This document shows, one piece after another, positions 1 through 7,400 of a stretch of 13,574 nucleotides of DNA. The position numbers were made by a program, and so were the translations under genes. The DNA is from Bacillota bacterium (lineage in GTDB: Bacteria > Bacillota > Clostridia > Christensenellales > CAG-138). Location: NCBI GenBank assembly GCA_023458615.1, contig JAEWYV010000230.1, positions 1 through 13,574 of the forward strand, read 5' to 3'. The stretch's first letter is position 1. Every line of letters starts with the position of its first letter. Under the pieces are notes generated by a model that was not told where the DNA came from, made no database searches, and saw only the letters and a program-made list of their open reading frames with translations.

Positions 1-127
1 TCGCGCCGTTTACCTGCGCCAGCGCCATCGTGATCGCCGCTGTCAGCGTCGTCTTGCCGTGGTCTACGTGACCGATCGTGCCGATGTTTACGTGCGGCTT
101 CGTGCGTTCGAATTTTGCCTTTGCCAT
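1..127 (-). CDS. tuf: Elongation factor Tu, 5' part only (runs off left edge)
   Basis: EF-Tu is the GTPase that carries aminoacyl-tRNA to the ribosomal A site. Only the first 42 codons are inside the window. The translation starts MAKAKFERTKPHVNIGTIGH and continues into the P-loop GHVDHGKT (residues 19-26), which is the G1 motif of EF-Tu. The ATG at 125-127 is preceded by AGAGG (136-140) at a suitable distance. The gene lies 81 bp after fusA on the same strand, the standard end of the str operon. The spacer holds two small hairpins and a weak promoter candidate, so tuf may be transcribed both from the operon and on its own. The identification is firm even from this fragment; nothing can be said about the rest of the protein. 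Confidence 0.97.
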   Translation of the reverse strand, partial: MAKAKFERTKPHVNIGTIGHVDHGKTTLTAAITMALAQVNGA

Positions 128-151
128 AAAACTTTCCTCTTTTCTTTTTCC

Positions 152-197
152 ATCGTTACAAAAACGATAATATTGGTTTTGATTGCCATCCGGCAAT
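152..197 (-). promoter_or_regulatory. fusA-tuf spacer: two hairpins and weak candidate tuf promoter
   Basis: Two perfect inverted repeats sit in the 81-bp spacer: ATTGCC/GGCAAT at 182-187 and 192-197 around a 4-nt loop, and ATCGTT/AACGAT at 152-157 and 163-168 around a 5-nt loop. Neither is followed by a U-tract in the direction of transcription, so neither looks like a complete terminator. On the minus strand TTGCCG (191-196) is followed after 18 bp by TATTAT (167-172), 4/6 and 5/6 matches to sigma-A consensus, which could serve as an internal tuf promoter. That promoter role is inference. The hairpins could equally be mRNA processing or stabilising elements. Confidence 0.35.
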
Positions 198-208
198 GAA
201 ATTGTCTC

Positions 209-2290
209 TTAGAGGCGATAGTCCTTTTTGCCGACAACCGTCTCTGCAATGGACTTGGGCACTTCTTCATAATGCGCAAACTGCATCGTAAAGGTACCAC
301 GTCCCTGCGTACGGCTGCGAAGGTCGGTCGCGTAGCCAAACATCTCCGAGAGCGGAACGAGCGCGTTGATCACCTGAATGGTATCGCGCGTCTCCATTGC
401 GCTAAGCTTGCCGCGGCGCGCCGTGATGTTGCCCATCACGTCGCCGAGATAATCCTCGGGGACCTGTACTTCAACCTTCATCATCGGCTCAAGCAGCGCG
501 CACTGACCCTTTTCCAGCGCTTCCTTCACGGCCATAGAGCCCGCGATGGTAAACGCCATTTCAGAGGAGTCAACCTCGTGATAGGAGCCGTCGAGCAGCG
601 TCGCCTGAACGTCCACAACCTCGTATCCGCCGAGCTTGCCGCTCTTGAGCGCTTCGCGCATGCCCTTGTCAACGGCGGGAATGTATTCACGCGGAATCAC
701 ACCGCCGACGATCTTGTCGACAAACTCGTAGCCCGCACCCGGTTCACGCGGCGCCAGCTCGATCACAACATGACCATACTGACCGCGACCACCGCTCTGG
801 CGGACATAACGCATCTCGGCCTTAACGGGCGCTTTGATGCTCTCTTTGTAGGAAACCTGAGGGTTACCCACGCGCGCTTCCACATGAAATTCGCGGATCA
901 GGCGGTCAACGATGATCTCCAGATGCAGCTCGCCCATGCCTGCGATGATGGTTTGCCCTGTGTCTCCGTCCGTATAGGTACGGAAGGTCGGGTCTTCCTC
1001 CGCCAGTTTGACAAGCGCCAGGCCCATCTTTTCCTGGCCGGCTTTTGTCTTGGGCTCAATGGCAACCTGGATAACGGGATCCGGGAACTCCATGCTCTCG
1101 AGGAGAATCTGATTGCTCTCCACGCAGAGGGTGTCGCCCGTTCCGGTGTCCTTCATGCCGACGAGTGCTACGATGTCGCCCGCGTGTGCTTCTTCGATCT
1201 CGGTGCGGGTGTCGGCATGCATCATCATGATGCGGCCAACGCGCTCACGCTTGTTCTTGCTCGCGTTGTACACATAGGAACCGCTCTTGAGCGTTCCGCC
1301 GTAGACGCGGATGAACGAAAGCTTGCCGACAAATGGATCGGAGAGAATCTTGAACGCCAGCGCCGCAAACGGGCCGTCGTCGCGCGGTTCCACAACGATT
1401 TCGCCTTCGCCGTTTTTATCTGTTCCCTTGGCGGGTTCGATATCCAACGGGCTCGGCAGATAGTCGACAATCGCATTGAGCAGGGGCTGCACGCCCTTGT
1501 TGCGGTAGGATGTGCCGCAGGTAACGGGCACAACACGACCGGATAGGGTTGCTTTACGGATAACGGGAATCAATTCCTCTGCCGTAAACCACTCACCGCC
1601 AAAATAGCGCTCCATCAGGCCTTCGTCTTCCTCAATGATGGAATCCAGCAGCAATGCGCGCTGTTCCTTCACCTTGGGGAGCATCTCCGCGGGAATCTCT
1701 TCCTCGCGCACATCGGTGCCGTCGTCGTTGTAGTAAACCTCCGCCTTCATCGCCACAAGGTCGATGATGCCGCGGAAATCCCCCTCCGAGCCGATCGGCA
1801 ACTGAATAGGCAGAGCGTTTGCACCAAGGCGCTCACGCATCATTTTGCAAACGTTTTCAAAGTTCGCGCCGGTGATGTCCATCTTGTTGACATAGGCAAT
1901 GCACGGCACGCCGTACTTTCTCGCCTGACGCCAAACGGTTTCAGACTGCGGCTCAACGCCGCCCTTCGCGCAGAAAACAGCAACCGCGCCATCCAGTACG
2001 CGAAGCGAACGCTCGACTTCAACGGTGAAGTCCACGTGGCCTGGCGTGTCAATGATGTTGATGCGGTGCGTTCTCCAGTATGCGGTGGTCGCAGCGGACG
2101 TAATCGTAATGCCGCGCTCCTGCTCCTGAATCATATAGTCCATGGAAGCCGCGCCTTCATGAACCTCGCCGATCTTGTGAATCTTGCCTGTATAATACAG
2201 GATTCGCTCGGTCGTCGTGGTTTTTCCGGCGTCAATGTGCGCCATGATCCCGATATTACGGGTCTTTTCAAGTGAGGTATCTCTAGGCAA
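209..2290 (-). CDS. fusA: Elongation factor G (translocase GTPase), TTG start
   Basis: EF-G drives tRNA-mRNA translocation on the ribosome and, with RRF, ribosome recycling. The 693-residue product has the usual length. Visible motifs: P-loop AHIDAGKT (17-24), switch I RGITIT (59-64), DTPGH (81-85) and NKMD (135-138), then EF-G domains including the domain IV segment GGRGQYGHV and a normal C-terminus. The start is TTG at 2288-2290: the protein begins MPRDTSLEKTRNIGIMAHID as EF-G should, a TAA lies in frame five codons upstream, and AAAGGGA (2298-2304) is the ribosome site. One small oddity is the G5 motif, where the usual GSA reads GTS (259-261). The gene is separated from rpsG by 192 bp containing a strong hairpin, and from tuf by 81 bp. 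Confidence 0.98.
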   Translation of the reverse strand: MPRDTSLEKTRNIGIMAHIDAGKTTTTERILYYTGKIHKIGEVHEGAASMDYMIQEQERGITITSAATTAYWRTHRINIIDTPGHVDFTVEVERSLRVLDGAVAVFCAKGGVEPQSETVWRQARKYGVPCIAYVNKMDITGANFENVCKMMRERLGANALPIQLPIGSEGDFRGIIDLVAMKAEVYYNDDGTDVREEEIPAEMLPKVKEQRALLLDSIIEEDEGLMERYFGGEWFTAEELIPVIRKATLSGRVVPVTCGTSYRNKGVQPLLNAIVDYLPSPLDIEPAKGTDKNGEGEIVVEPRDDGPFAALAFKILSDPFVGKLSFIRVYGGTLKSGSYVYNASKNKRERVGRIMMMHADTRTEIEEAHAGDIVALVGMKDTGTGDTLCVESNQILLESMEFPDPVIQVAIEPKTKAGQEKMGLALVKLAEEDPTFRTYTDGDTGQTIIAGMGELHLEIIVDRLIREFHVEARVGNPQVSYKESIKAPVKAEMRYVRQSGGRGQYGHVVIELAPREPGAGYEFVDKIVGGVIPREYIPAVDKGMREALKSGKLGGYEVVDVQATLLDGSYHEVDSSEMAFTIAGSMAVKEALEKGQCALLEPMMKVEVQVPEDYLGDVMGNITARRGKLSAMETRDTIQVINALVPLSEMFGYATDLRSRTQGRGTFTMQFAHYEEVPKSIAETVVGKKDYRL

Positions 2291-2297
2291 AATCGTT

Positions 2298-2305
2298 TCC
2301 CTTTA
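2298..2305 (-). promoter_or_regulatory. Ribosome binding site deciding the TTG start of fusA
   Basis: The minus strand reads TAAAGGGA followed by ACGATT and then TTG. The G-rich core is spaced normally from the TTG, and the TAA within this segment is in frame, so no upstream start is possible apart from an intervening ATT. This fixes the TTG start. Confidence 0.7.
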
Positions 2306-2334
2306 CTCGTTAAAATTTGTTCCTTACAGTATTG

Positions 2335-2380
2335 CGCGGGTCTGCGGTTCAGATTGACTGCTCCGAACCGCAGGCCCGTG
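2335..2380 (-). other. Strong hairpin in the rpsG-fusA spacer
   Basis: A long inverted repeat joins 2337-2350 and 2365-2378 around a 14-nt loop. In the minus-strand mRNA, CTGCGGTTC pairs with GAACCGCAG (9 bp), and below a single C/A mismatch CGGG pairs with CCCG (4 bp). No U-run follows, so it is not a standard intrinsic terminator. It lies between the S7 and EF-G cistrons, where it could lower read-through, mark a processing site or bind a regulator; none of these is shown by sequence alone. Confidence 0.6.
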
Positions 2381-2459
2381 GCTGTTGACTCCTGAATTGC
2401 TTCCCGCGATCATGCCGCTTTCGCCGCTCTAAACCGGGACAATACCATCGTGTGCCCTG

Positions 2460-2482
2460 CCGCAGTATGCGGAAGGTTCCGC
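2460..2482 (-). other. Two overlapping, mutually exclusive small hairpins just after rpsG
   Basis: Directly after the rpsG stop codon the mRNA reads GCGGAACCTTCCGC (2469-2482), a 5-6 bp hairpin. The next segment, CCGCATACTGCGG (2460-2472), forms another 5-bp hairpin that shares CCGC with the first, so only one can form at a time. There is no U-tract. They may protect the mRNA or be chance in a GC-rich spacer. Confidence 0.4.
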
Positions 2483-2953
2483 TTACCAGCGATAGTGCGC
2501 GAACGCTTTGTTCGCCTCTGCCATCTTGTGGGTGTCTTCCTTCTTTTTGAAGGCGTTGCCCTGGCTGTTGGCACCATCCATGATTTCGCCGGCAAGGCGC
2601 GCGCTGATCGTGCGCTCGCCGCGCTTACGCGCATACGACACGAGCCAGCGGAGGCCAAGCGTCTGGCGACGCTCTGCACGGATCTCGATCGGGACCTGAT
2701 AGGTGGCACCACCGACGCGGCGGGCTTTCACTTCGAGCACAGGCATGATGTTGTTGATCGCCTGCTCAAACACTTCGCCCGGTTCACGGCCGGTCTTTTC
2801 ACGGATGATATCAAACGCGTCATAAACTGCCTTCTGGGCGACGCCGCGCTTGCCGTCAAGCATAACCTGATTGATCAGCTTGGTCACGACCAGGCTGTTG
2901 TAGATCGGGTCAGCCAGCACTTCACGCTTGGGAATAAATCCTCTTCTTGGCAT
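2483..2953 (-). CDS. rpsG: 30S ribosomal protein S7
   Basis: S7 binds the 3' major domain of 16S rRNA, nucleates assembly of the 30S head and contacts E-site tRNA. The 156-residue product has the exact usual bacterial length, starts MPRRGFIPKREVLADPIYNS, and ends in the conserved segment KMAEANKAFAHYRW. The ATG at 2951-2953 is preceded by GGGAGG, which lies beside the rpsL stop; the two genes are only 15 nt apart, suggesting translational coupling. In enterobacteria S7 represses its own operon by binding the rpsL-rpsG junction. The junction here is too short for a comparable large structure, while the longer spacer lies downstream of rpsG. Confidence 0.99.
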   Translation of the reverse strand: MPRRGFIPKREVLADPIYNSLVVTKLINQVMLDGKRGVAQKAVYDAFDIIREKTGREPGEVFEQAINNIMPVLEVKARRVGGATYQVPIEIRAERRQTLGLRWLVSYARKRGERTISARLAGEIMDGANSQGNAFKKKEDTHKMAEANKAFAHYRW

Positions 2954-2968
2954 TTGTTAGGCCCTCCC

Positions 2969-3355
2969 TTACTTCTTCTTCTGCTTCGATGCCTTCTTCG
3001 CACCGTAGAGCGAGCGGCTCTGCTTGCGGTTGGCAACGCCCGCGGTGTCAAGTGCGCCGCGGATAATGTGGTAACGAACGCCCGGGAGGTCCTTCACGCG
3101 GCCGCCGCGGATGAGCACAACGGAGTGCTCCTGCAGGTTGTGGCCGATGCCGGGGATGTATGCGGTACCCTCGAGACCATCGGTCAAACGGATACGCGCG
3201 ATTTTACGCAGCGCGGAGTTCGGCTTTTTCGGGGTCATCGTACGGACCGCCGTGCAAACGCCGCGGCGCTGCGGGCACTGCTTCAGAATAGGAGCCGTGG
3301 ATTTATACTCCACCTGCTCTCTGCCTTTACGAACCAACTGGTTAATGGTCGGCAT
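2969..3355 (-). CDS. rpsL: 30S ribosomal protein S12
   Basis: S12 sits at the decoding centre and controls accuracy of codon reading. The 128-residue product carries the two signature segments TPKKPNSALRK (41-51) and RGGRVKDLPGVRYH (83-96). K43 and K88, the lysines whose replacement commonly gives streptomycin resistance, are both wild type, so this locus predicts streptomycin sensitivity. D89 is the residue methylthiolated by RimO in species that have it. The C-terminus ends in a lysine-rich tail. The start ATG (3353-3355) has an excellent AAGGAGA site (3363-3369) seven bases upstream. It is the first gene of the str operon, preceded by a promoter/terminator region, and leads closely into rpsG. 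Confidence 0.99.
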   Translation of the reverse strand: MPTINQLVRKGREQVEYKSTAPILKQCPQRRGVCTAVRTMTPKKPNSALRKIARIRLTDGLEGTAYIPGIGHNLQEHSVVLIRGGRVKDLPGVRYHIIRGALDTAGVANRKQSRSLYGAKKASKQKKK

Positions 3356-3470
3356 GAATCAATCTCCTTAAACTTTGTTCTTCGATAATCAATCTATCTA
3401 TCTCTATTACGGCTCCCTGCAACCCCTGTAGGGAACAATGTATCCTTGGTTGCCCGACCCTTCGATCCGG
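3356..3470 (-). promoter_or_regulatory. rpsL mRNA leader with a hairpin and a tetranucleotide repeat
   Basis: This is the untranslated leader expected for a transcript from the P2 candidate. A 6-bp stem joins GCAACC and GGTTGC (3419-3424 and 3448-3453) around 23 nt. Closer to the gene, the minus strand has four 4-nt units GATA GATA GATT GATT (3387-3402). The rpsL ribosome site is at 3363-3369. No known riboswitch or ribosomal-protein binding motif is recognised. Confidence 0.4.
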
Positions 3471-3477
3471 CCTGACG

Positions 3478-3509
3478 AGTATACCCGAATTCTGTTCGGG
3501 ATTTGTCAA
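3478..3509 (-). promoter_or_regulatory. Candidate promoter P2 for rpsL: TTGACA, 20-bp spacer, TATACT, with internal palindrome
   Basis: On the minus strand a perfect -35 TTGACA (3504-3509) and a good -10 TATACT (3478-3483) are separated by 20 bp. Within the spacer is a palindrome of arms CCCGAA and TTCGGG around 5 nt (3484-3500). It lies downstream of the terminator at 3540-3568 and so is positioned to supply the str operon. The spacer is 3 bp longer than optimal, a layout known from MerR-family-controlled promoters; whether that applies here is inference. Confidence 0.55.
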
Positions 3510-3539
3510 TTTTACGCACAGATTCTTGTAAAAATCCGC

Positions 3540-3568
3540 AAAAATCGCCGCAACATCCGGCAATTTTT
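3540..3568 (-). terminator. Intrinsic terminator between the rpoBC operon and rpsL
   Basis: In the minus-strand RNA AAAAAUUGCCG (3558-3568) pairs with CGGCGAUUUUU (3540-3550) over 11 bp with one U-G wobble, closing a 7-nt loop. The 3' arm ends in a run of five U and another U-rich stretch follows. This is a classic A-tract/U-tract terminator. It would end transcripts arriving from rpoB-rpoC and the membrane gene, and also transcripts started at P1 about 20 nt upstream. Confidence 0.75.
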
Positions 3569-3592
3569 AACAACAAGAACCGCCAACGCAGT

Positions 3593-3621
3593 ATTGTATC
3601 AGCAATACTCCCGCTTGTCAA
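3593..3621 (-). promoter_or_regulatory. Strong sigma-A promoter P1 upstream of the terminator
   Basis: The minus strand has TTGACA (3616-3621), a 17-bp spacer and TACAAT (3593-3598), with TG one base before the -10 box (extended -10). This is close to ideal. Inverted arms AGTATTG and CAATACT (3603-3609 and 3590-3596) overlap the -10 box and could be an operator. The predicted start, near 3586, lies only about 18 nt before the terminator at 3540-3568, so transcripts must either read through it or end as an RNA of roughly 45-50 nt. Confidence 0.7.
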
Positions 3622-3697
3622 ACGCTTTCTTATGCGTCGCGTTCATTTCCTATATATAGTGCCGGTATACGAACACGCGCACCAGATTTATTCGGCT

Positions 3698-4423
3698 TTA
3701 TACAACGGGCGTTTCGCTGTCCCCCGTACCGAGGCCCTTTGCCATCCGGCTCTTGCTAAAGAGCAGTTTGGTGCGGCTCTTGGCGGTAATCGGGGTCCAA
3801 CCCTTTTCCACCATCTCTGCGATGACGGGATGTTTGAGTACGTCGGTCTCCATCTCCTTGTTCCAACCGCGGACGAGCCCATCCGTAACGAGCTTGCCCA
3901 GCAGCGCGGCGATGAGCACGCTGACAAGCCAGCCGCCGAACGGCGCGAACATGGAGATGTCCACGAGCGGCCCTTTCACCGCGTCCATCGAGAAGATGAA
4001 CAGCGCGGCGATGCCAACGACGACGGGCAGCAGCATGGGCAGATATTCCATCAGCAGAAAACGCGAGCGGCATTTGGGGCAGATTCCCATCTGAACGGGG
4101 ATCATGGTACCAATGCGCGCGGTGCGCTTGCCAAAGAGCCACTTCTGCACACGGCGCGGCTCGGGATGCGCCATATCCAGTATGGCGTATCCGCGGCGTT
4201 TTCCTTTGACCGGCGTTTTGCAGAACTGGCAGTCCCTCTCCTCAAAGAGCCGCGTAATGCCGCCCTCGGGGAGGAGTGTCTCATACAGATCAAGATCGCT
4301 CTTGATCTCCGCCTTGTTTTCGCTCTCGCGAACGGTGCAGGCGGCGCAGGTATGCATGTTCAGCATCGCGCAGTATTTCGTGCCGGAAAGCTCGCAATCC
4401 GGGTTTACTGGCAGTTTTTCCAT
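3698..4423 (-). CDS. Unrecognised cysteine-rich (zinc-ribbon-like) protein with two membrane helices
   Basis: I do not recognise this 241-residue protein. The N-terminal half has eight cysteines in four pairs: C10/C18, C26-x2-C29, C65-x2-C68 and C115-x2-C118 (CPKC). This suggests zinc-ribbon-type metal sites. Two hydrophobic stretches follow, about residues 125-147 and 163-184, joined by a short loop, then a basic cytoplasmic-looking tail of about 55 residues. No signal peptide is seen. The ATG (4421-4423) has an AAAGGAG site (4429-4435). The gene starts 57 bp after rpoC with no terminator between, so it is probably co-transcribed with rpoBC. In many Bacillota an L7Ae-like ribosomal protein gene occupies this position; this protein is not a homologue by eye. 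A membrane sensor or scaffold is possible, but function is unknown. Confidence 0.8.
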   Translation of the reverse strand: MEKLPVNPDCELSGTKYCAMLNMHTCAACTVRESENKAEIKSDLDLYETLLPEGGITRLFEERDCQFCKTPVKGKRRGYAILDMAHPEPRRVQKWLFGKRTARIGTMIPVQMGICPKCRSRFLLMEYLPMLLPVVVGIAALFIFSMDAVKGPLVDISMFAPFGGWLVSVLIAALLGKLVTDGLVRGWNKEMETDVLKHPVIAEMVEKGWTPITAKSRTKLLFSKSRMAKGLGTGDSETPVV

Positions 4424-4453
4424 CTCTGCTCCTTTCGGGTCTGGTAGCGGAGG

Positions 4454-4481
4454 CGACCCTGTCGGTCGATCGGATGCCGAT
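4454..4481 (-). other. Two small adjacent hairpins after rpoC
   Basis: In the spacer between rpoC and the membrane protein gene, ATCGG/CCGAT (4469-4473 and 4477-4481) and CGACC/GGTCG (4454-4458 and 4464-4468) form two neighbouring 5-bp stems. No U-run follows, so transcription should continue. They may be processing or stability elements, or chance. Confidence 0.3.
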
Positions 4482-7400
4482 TATTTATTCTCGGTTACAA
4501 CGACGTTGCGATAGCGCCTTAAGCCAATACCGGCGGGGATCAACTTGCCGATGATGACGTTTTCCTTGAGGCCGACGAGCGGATCAATCTTGCCCTTGAT
4601 GGCTGCTTCGGTCAGCACGCGCGTGGTCTCCTGGAAGGACGCAGCCGAGAGGAAGGAATCCGTAGCAAGCGATGCCTTGGTGATACCCAACAGCTTACGC
4701 TTTGCAATCGCGGGACGACCTTCGGCCTGAATCACGCGCTCGTTCTCCTCCTCAAAGCGGAAGATGTCAACCAGTTCGCCCGGCAGCAGCGTTGTGTCGC
4801 CGTTCTCCTCAACCTGCACCTTGCGTAGCATCTGGCGGATGATGACCTCGATGTGTTTATCGGAAATCTCAACGCCCTGGAGACGGTAAACGCTCTGCAC
4901 TTCCTTGAGCAGGTAGGCCTGAACGCCCTTGACGCCCTTGATCTTGAGGATATCGTGCGGATTCACGCTGCCTTCGGTGAGCTCGTCGCCCGCCTCGACC
5001 GTTTCTCCATCCGCAACCTTGAGCTTGCTGCCAAACGGAATGAGATAGCTCTCGGCTTCCCCATCCTCATTGGTAACAACCGCCTCGCGGCGCTTCTTGC
5101 TATCGTCAATGTGCATCACGCCGTTGATCTCGCTGATGACGGCAAGTCCCTTGGGCTTGCGCGCCTCAAAGAGTTCCTCAACGCGCGGGAGACCTTGCGT
5201 AATATCATCCGCGCTTGCAACGCCGCCGGTGTGGAATGTACGCATCGTCAGCTGCGTGCCCGGTTCACCGATGGCCTGTGCCGCGATGATGCCGACCGCT
5301 TCGCCGATGTTGACGAGTTCGCCGGTGGCGAGGTTTGCGCCGTAGCACTTGGCGCAGACGCCGCGCTCCGCGCGGCAGGTGAATACCGAGCGGCAATGCG
5401 TGCTCTTGATGCCGGCCTTTTCGATGCGCTCCGCCTGTTCGTAGGAGATCATCTCATCCGCCGCAACAATCACCTCACCCGTTTCGGGGTGCTTGATCGC
5501 TTCAACCGCATAGCGGCCGACCACGCGGGACTTGAGCGGCTCAATGAGCTTGTTGCCGTCCTTGATCTCGGTGAGAACCATGCCCTTGGGCGCTTCGCCC
5601 CGGGCTGCGTAGCAGTCGTCCTCGCGCACGATGACATCCTGCGAAACATCGACGAGACGGCGGGTTAAGTAACCGGAGTCTGCCGTACGCAGCGCCGTAT
5701 CGGCAAGACCTTTACGCGCGCCGTGCGAGGAGATGAAGAACTCCAGAACCGAGAGACCTTCGCGGAAATTCGCGCGAATCGGAACCTCAATGATCTGACC
5801 GCTCGGGTCGGCCATGAGGCCGCGCATGCCGGCGAGCTGACGAATCTGAGCCGTGCTGCCGCGCGCGCCGGAGTTTGCCATCATGTAGATCGGGTTGAAC
5901 TCATCCAGCGAGGACATCAACTTTTTGGCGACCTGGTCTGTGGTCTGCTCCCAAACCTTGATGACGCGCTCTCTGCGTTCGCCGTTGCTGAGCATGCCCT
6001 GACGGAACAGATCGTCAATGAGAACAACCTTCTCTTCCGCTTCGGCAATCATCTGCTTCTTCTCGGCAGGCACCTGAATATCCTGGAAGCCGACGGTGAT
6101 ACCGCCGCGCGTAGAATAGGTAAAGCCAAGTTTCTTGATCCGGTCGAGCACCTGCGAGGTAGTCGTCGGGCCATATTTGCGATAGCAGCTGTCAACAATG
6201 TTGCCGAGGTCCTTCTTGGCAACCAGTTTATCCACTTCCAGCGCAAAGAGGTTCTCCTCCTTGCTGCGATCCACAAAGCCGAGATCCTGCGGAATGGCGT
6301 TGTTAAAGATCACGCGACCAACCGTGGTGTCCACAACCTGACGGCGCTTCTCGCCGTGCCATTCGCGCGCAAGGCGAATCTTGACGCGTGCTTGCAGCGC
6401 GATTTCGCCTGTCTGGTAAGCCATGATGGCTTCGTCTTCCGAGTGGAAAATCTTGCCCTCGCCCTTTGCGCCGGGGCGGACCATGGTCAGATAATAGCAG
6501 CCCATGACCATATCCTGCGTCGGGGAGACGACAGGGCGGCCATCCTGCGGTTTTAGAATGTTGTTGCTCGCGAGCATGAGGAAGCGGGCTTCCGCCTGCG
6601 CCTCAACCGAGAGCGGAACGTGAACAGCCATCTGGTCTCCGTCGAAGTCCGCGTTGTAAGCGGTGCAGACCAACGGGTGCAGCTTGAGTGCGCGTCCTTC
6701 TACCAGGATCGGCTCAAAGGCCTGAATGCCGAGACGGTGCAGCGTTGGCGCGCGGTTTAAGAGCACCGGATGATCCTTAATAACCTCTTCGAGCACACCC
6801 CAAACGGCCTGATCAACGCGCTCCACCATGCGCTTTGCGCCCTTAACGTTCTGCGCAAAGCCGCCCTTGACGAGCTTTTTCATAACGAAGGGCTTGAACA
6901 GCTCCAACGCCATCTCCTTAGGCAGACCGCACTGATACATCTGGAGATCCGGGCCGACGACGATAACGCTACGGCCGGAATAGTCTACGCGCTTGCCCAA
7001 CAGGTTCTGGCGGAAGCGTCCCTGCTTACCGCGCAGCATGTCGGAGAGCGACTTGAGCGGACGATTGCCTGGGCCAGTGACCGGGCGGGTGCGGCGTCCG
7101 TTATCGATGAGGCTGTCTACCGCTTCCTGCAGCATGCGCTTTTCGTTGCGCACGATAATGTCCGGCGCGCGCAGCTCAAGCAGGCGCTTGAGGCGGTTGT
7201 TGCGGTTGATCACGCGGCGGTAGAGGTCGTTGAGGTCGCTCGTTGCAAAGCGGCCGCCGTCGAGCTGAACCATCGGGCGGATTTCCGGCGGAATGACCGG
7301 AATGACCGTGAGGATGATCCATTCGGGCTTGTTGCCGCTCTGGATAAACGCTTCCACAACCTCAAGGCGCTTGATTGCGTTTGCGCGTTTCTGGCCGGAG

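Noticed and set aside
272..1546. 424-codon open frame on the plus strand opposite fusA
   Set aside because: It is antisense to EF-G codons in a GC-rich gene, has no ribosome site, and its product resembles no protein family; a shadow frame.
2324..2413. 29-codon ATG frame in the rpsG-fusA spacer
   Set aside because: No ribosome site and it spans the strong hairpin; length is expected by chance.
2450..3388. 312-codon plus-strand frame opposite rpsG and rpsL
   Set aside because: It runs antisense across two certain ribosomal protein genes and their spacer; no start signals and low-complexity composition.
3484..3500. Palindrome CCCGAA/TTCGGG as an intrinsic terminator
   Set aside because: No U-run follows on the minus strand; the location between promoter hexamers fits an operator better.
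3503..4447. 314-codon plus-strand frame opposite the membrane protein gene
   Set aside because: The minus-strand frame has a good ribosome site, paired cysteines and membrane helices; this one lacks a ribosome site and coherent domains.
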